From Pseudomonas tensinigenes (GTDB lineage: Bacteria > Pseudomonadota > Gammaproteobacteria > Pseudomonadales > Pseudomonadaceae), in NCBI RefSeq assembly GCF_014268445.2, contig NZ_CP077089.1:4395501-4459500 (forward strand): a DNA stretch of 64,000 nt. Direction: 5' to 3'. This document shows, piece after piece, positions 61,954 to 64,000 of the stretch. The position numbers were made by a program, and so were the translations under genes. Numbering within the stretch: the first letter of the stretch is position 1; every line of letters starts with the position of its first letter. The notes below the pieces were generated by a model. It did not search any database. It was given only the letters and a program-made list of their open reading frames with translations, and was not told the origin of the DNA.

Positions 61954-63279
61954 TCAGGAACGCAGGGGTTTGATCGTCAGCGGGCAATTGGGGATCGAGG
62001 CACGCGGTTCCATGACACCAACCGGACGGCTGTTCCAGTGCGGAATCAGCACCAGCGCCGAGAACAGCGCGCAACCGGCGAAGACGATGAACACCGTCAC
62101 CGAATCGAAGTAACCCGGCAGCAAACCACCGAGTACCGCCCCCACCGAGCCGCAGCCGTTGACGAAACCGGCAGCGGTGGCGCCGGCCTTGGCTTTGCCG
62201 AAATCGATCGCAGCGGCACCGCTGATCATTGAATCCGGGCCATACAGGGTCAGGCCCATGACGAACAGCAGCGCAACCACCAGCAAGACACTGCCGGTGT
62301 GCAACGCAGCCATGAACAGCGCCAGCGTCACAGTGAGCAAGAGCAGACTGATCACGCACGCTGGCATGCGCCGGGCACCGAACAGTTTGTCCGAGGCCAG
62401 CCCGATCAGAATCGGCCCGAGCAATCCGGCCAGCTCGAACGAAGTGGGAATGATCGCCGCGCCGACCTTGCCGACACTGGGCATCTGTTCAAAGACAATC
62501 ACCGGGCCCCACAACAGAATCGCGTAACGCGCCGGTTTCAACATGAAATACGCCAGGCCCAGCACCAGCACCGTGCGGTTACGCAGGATTTCTTTCAGAG
62601 GCTCCCAAACGCTGAGTTTGCTGTTAGCTTCGGTTTCTTCCGCCGTCAATACAGGTTCCGGCTCAACCGCCGGCAAACCGACGTCTTCCGGTTTGTTGCG
62701 CTGGAAGATAAAGAACAACACCGCCACCACGGCGACCACCACCGCGCTGGAAATGAACGCCGCGTGCCAGGTGCCCATCAAGGTGTACGCCCACCAGCCG
62801 GCAAATGGCGACGCCACCAGACCACCAAAGGCGTAGCAGGAACTCCATAACCCGAGCACTCGCCCGCGTTGTTGGGAGGGGAAAAAACTACCGAGGTTTT
62901 TGCACAATCCCGACCATCCGGTGGACTGCGCCAAGCCCTGAATCAACATGCAGGTGGCGAAGATCGGCAACGTGGCGTAACTGCCCATCACCAGCGCCGC
63001 TGCCGCGGAAATCAGCAGACCACCAAGCACCACGACCCGAGGACCAAAGCGGTCGGCGAGCATGCCCCAGGTGAACTGGCCGAGGGCATAAGCCGCCAGA
63101 TAAATCGCATCGAGGTTGGCCATGGCCATCTTGTCGAGCATGAAGGTCGGGTCTTCGGCGATGCCGAGTTTGGCCACCGAAAACGCTTTGCGGGTGAAGT
63201 AGAAAGCGGCGTAAGCAAGCCAGGTAATCGCGAAAATCTGCACGCGCCAACGCGCAATGGTGCCGATGTGCTTGTTCAT
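61954..63279 (-). CDS. GlpT/UhpT-family organophosphate-type MFS permease
   Basis: This 441-residue inner-membrane transporter has about 12 helices. WLAYAAFYFTRKAFSVAKLGI near the N-terminus (Y..R...S..K), AAYALGQFTWGMLADRFGPRVVVLGGLLISA (motif A) and GLAQSTGWSGLCKNLGSFFPSQQRGRVLGLWSSCYAFGG match the organophosphate:phosphate antiporter family (GlpT, UhpT, PgtP). The ATG at 63279 starts MNKHIGTIARWRVQ. It is 72 bp before the oxidoreductase gene in the same direction, so it likely imports that enzyme's substrate. Confidence 0.9.
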   Translation of the reverse strand: MNKHIGTIARWRVQIFAITWLAYAAFYFTRKAFSVAKLGIAEDPTFMLDKMAMANLDAIYLAAYALGQFTWGMLADRFGPRVVVLGGLLISAAAALVMGSYATLPIFATCMLIQGLAQSTGWSGLCKNLGSFFPSQQRGRVLGLWSSCYAFGGLVASPFAGWWAYTLMGTWHAAFISSAVVVAVVAVLFFIFQRNKPEDVGLPAVEPEPVLTAEETEANSKLSVWEPLKEILRNRTVLVLGLAYFMLKPARYAILLWGPVIVFEQMPSVGKVGAAIIPTSFELAGLLGPILIGLASDKLFGARRMPACVISLLLLTVTLALFMAALHTGSVLLVVALLFVMGLTLYGPDSMISGAAAIDFGKAKAGATAAGFVNGCGSVGAVLGGLLPGYFDSVTVFIVFAGCALFSALVLIPHWNSRPVGVMEPRASIPNCPLTIKPLRS

Positions 63280-63560
63280 GGTGGTTCTGACCTCAGGGTG
63301 TGAGTGTGCCGGCAGAATCGTTAAGCAAAACGCCTGTGTTTTTATTGTTGAGCACTGCGATATCACCCCGTCCCTACGGCGATATCGGTCAGATGAGTCC
63401 TGCTGTTGCACGCACAGGCTCATGGCCAACGTGCTGCCCGAGCGGACACTCAGCGATGGCGTGAGCCGATCAAAGCAATTACTGTTTAATAAATAAAATC
63501 GATTTATCGTATTTCACACATAAGCTCAGCTTGTTACTGACTAAACGATCAGGTGACTTC
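63280..63560. promoter_or_regulatory. Divergent regulatory region between permease and LysR gene
   Basis: The part next to the LysR gene (63484-63530) is AT-rich and contains the palindrome AAATCGATTT (63496-63505), a possible core LysR site. No other element was recognised. Confidence 0.45.
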
Positions 63561-64000
63561 ATGTCGGTGTCTCACGCCCAACTCAAAGCCTTCCACGCCG
63601 TGGCCGTGCATGGAAGCTTCACCAAAGCCGCCGGGCGCCTTTTTCTCACGCAACCGGCGATATCCGACCAAGTGCGCAAACTCGAAGAGCGTTTCGGCGT
63701 TTTGCTGTTCCACCGCAATAAACGTTCCGTGCGCCTGACCGACTTGGGCGAGCGCTTGCTGGCGATCACCCAGCGCCTGTTTGTGATTGAAGCCGAAGCA
63801 CAGGAACTGTTGCAGGAATCCCAGGCGTTGCAGACCGGCAGCCTGATTCTCGCAGTGGATGCGCCGGTGCACGTGCTGCCGCAGATTGCGCGGTTCTGCG
63901 AACGCTATCCGGGGATCAGCGTGAAGATCGAGACTGGCAACACCGATGAATCGCTGTTTCGCCTGTTCAACTATCAGGCCGATCTGGCGTTGCTCGGGCG
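63561..64000 (+). CDS. LysR-family regulator, N-terminal part (window-edge partial)
   Basis: The first 146 codons are present. The HTH reads LKAFHAVAVHGSFTKAAGRLFLTQPAISDQVRKLEERFGVLLFHRNKRSVRLTDLGERLL, followed by the start of the effector domain (GSLILAVDAPVHVLPQIARFCERYPGISVKIETG). AGGTGA precedes the ATG at 63561. It is divergent from the permease and FAD oxidoreductase genes and is their likely regulator. The C-terminal part lies outside the window. Confidence 0.93.
   Translation, partial: MSVSHAQLKAFHAVAVHGSFTKAAGRLFLTQPAISDQVRKLEERFGVLLFHRNKRSVRLTDLGERLLAITQRLFVIEAEAQELLQESQALQTGSLILAVDAPVHVLPQIARFCERYPGISVKIETGNTDESLFRLFNYQADLALLG

Noticed and set aside
60734..62113. A 459-codon plus-strand frame opposite the FAD oxidoreductase.
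   Set aside because: The minus frame has the FAD-binding motif and a full family-length protein; the plus frame has neither.

Overview
The window reads as chromosome of a fluorescent-group Pseudomonas. Gene content and small RNAs support this: glnS-ppiB-lpxH, the liu leucine-degradation cluster, a CrcY-type and a PrrF-type sRNA, and many Pseudomonas REP/REPIN repeats (GTGGGAGCGAGC type). Composition is uniformly GC-rich and genes are dense, with no rRNA, tRNA, transposase, phage block or CRISPR array seen.

Layout. 1-1670: 5' end of glnS, ppiB and lpxH. 1891-6720: a MarR-controlled tripartite drug-efflux operon, with two identical palindromic operators in front of marR. 6942-19965: a chaperone-usher fimbrial island. 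It holds a separate two-domain adhesin, then a four-gene signalling block (hybrid kinase without Hpt, EAL-type c-di-GMP phosphodiesterase response regulator, hybrid kinase with Hpt, RcsB-like regulator), then pilin, chaperone and usher. A 20-bp element recurs in front of the adhesin, the first kinase and the pilin. 20096-25494: tamB/tamA. 25561-28847: an acetyltransferase, xthA and a PstS-OmpA fusion. 28978-31294: an acyl-CoA dehydrogenase with a divergent LysR regulator.

31492-41289: the leucine/isovalerate (liu) region. liuR and liuE lie on one side, then the sigma54-driven sRNA crcY, an acyl-CoA synthetase on the minus strand, and liuABCD. Palindromes of one type (ACGTxxACGT core) precede both liuR and liuA. 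41330-42660: an S24/XRE repressor facing a DUF6124-like small protein across a three-half-site operator, then the Fur-controlled sRNA prrF. 42937-45430: an M14 carboxypeptidase and an MFS transporter preceded by an 18-bp-arm inverted repeat. 45427-48491: a cytochrome b561/catalase-like pair divergent from an ECF sigma/anti-sigma pair. Both directions carry the same promoter, GGAATAA-N14-CGTC, which implies a closed autoregulated stress regulon.

48615-55060: a complete archaic (Csu-type) fimbrial operon on the minus strand with four small SCPU subunits, chaperone, usher and tip protein. 55324-58820: a ZapE-like ATPase, an LRR-kinase fusion and a YebC-family regulator. 59040-60443: an orphan VgrG that ends at its OB fold. 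60491-64000: an FAD amine oxidase-type enzyme, a GlpT-type permease and a divergent LysR gene cut by the window end.

The strongest leads are the self-contained Rcs/Pvr-like phosphorelay and c-di-GMP fimbrial island with its shared promoter element, the mirrored ECF promoters, and the repressor/DUF6124 and LRR-kinase loci of unknown function.
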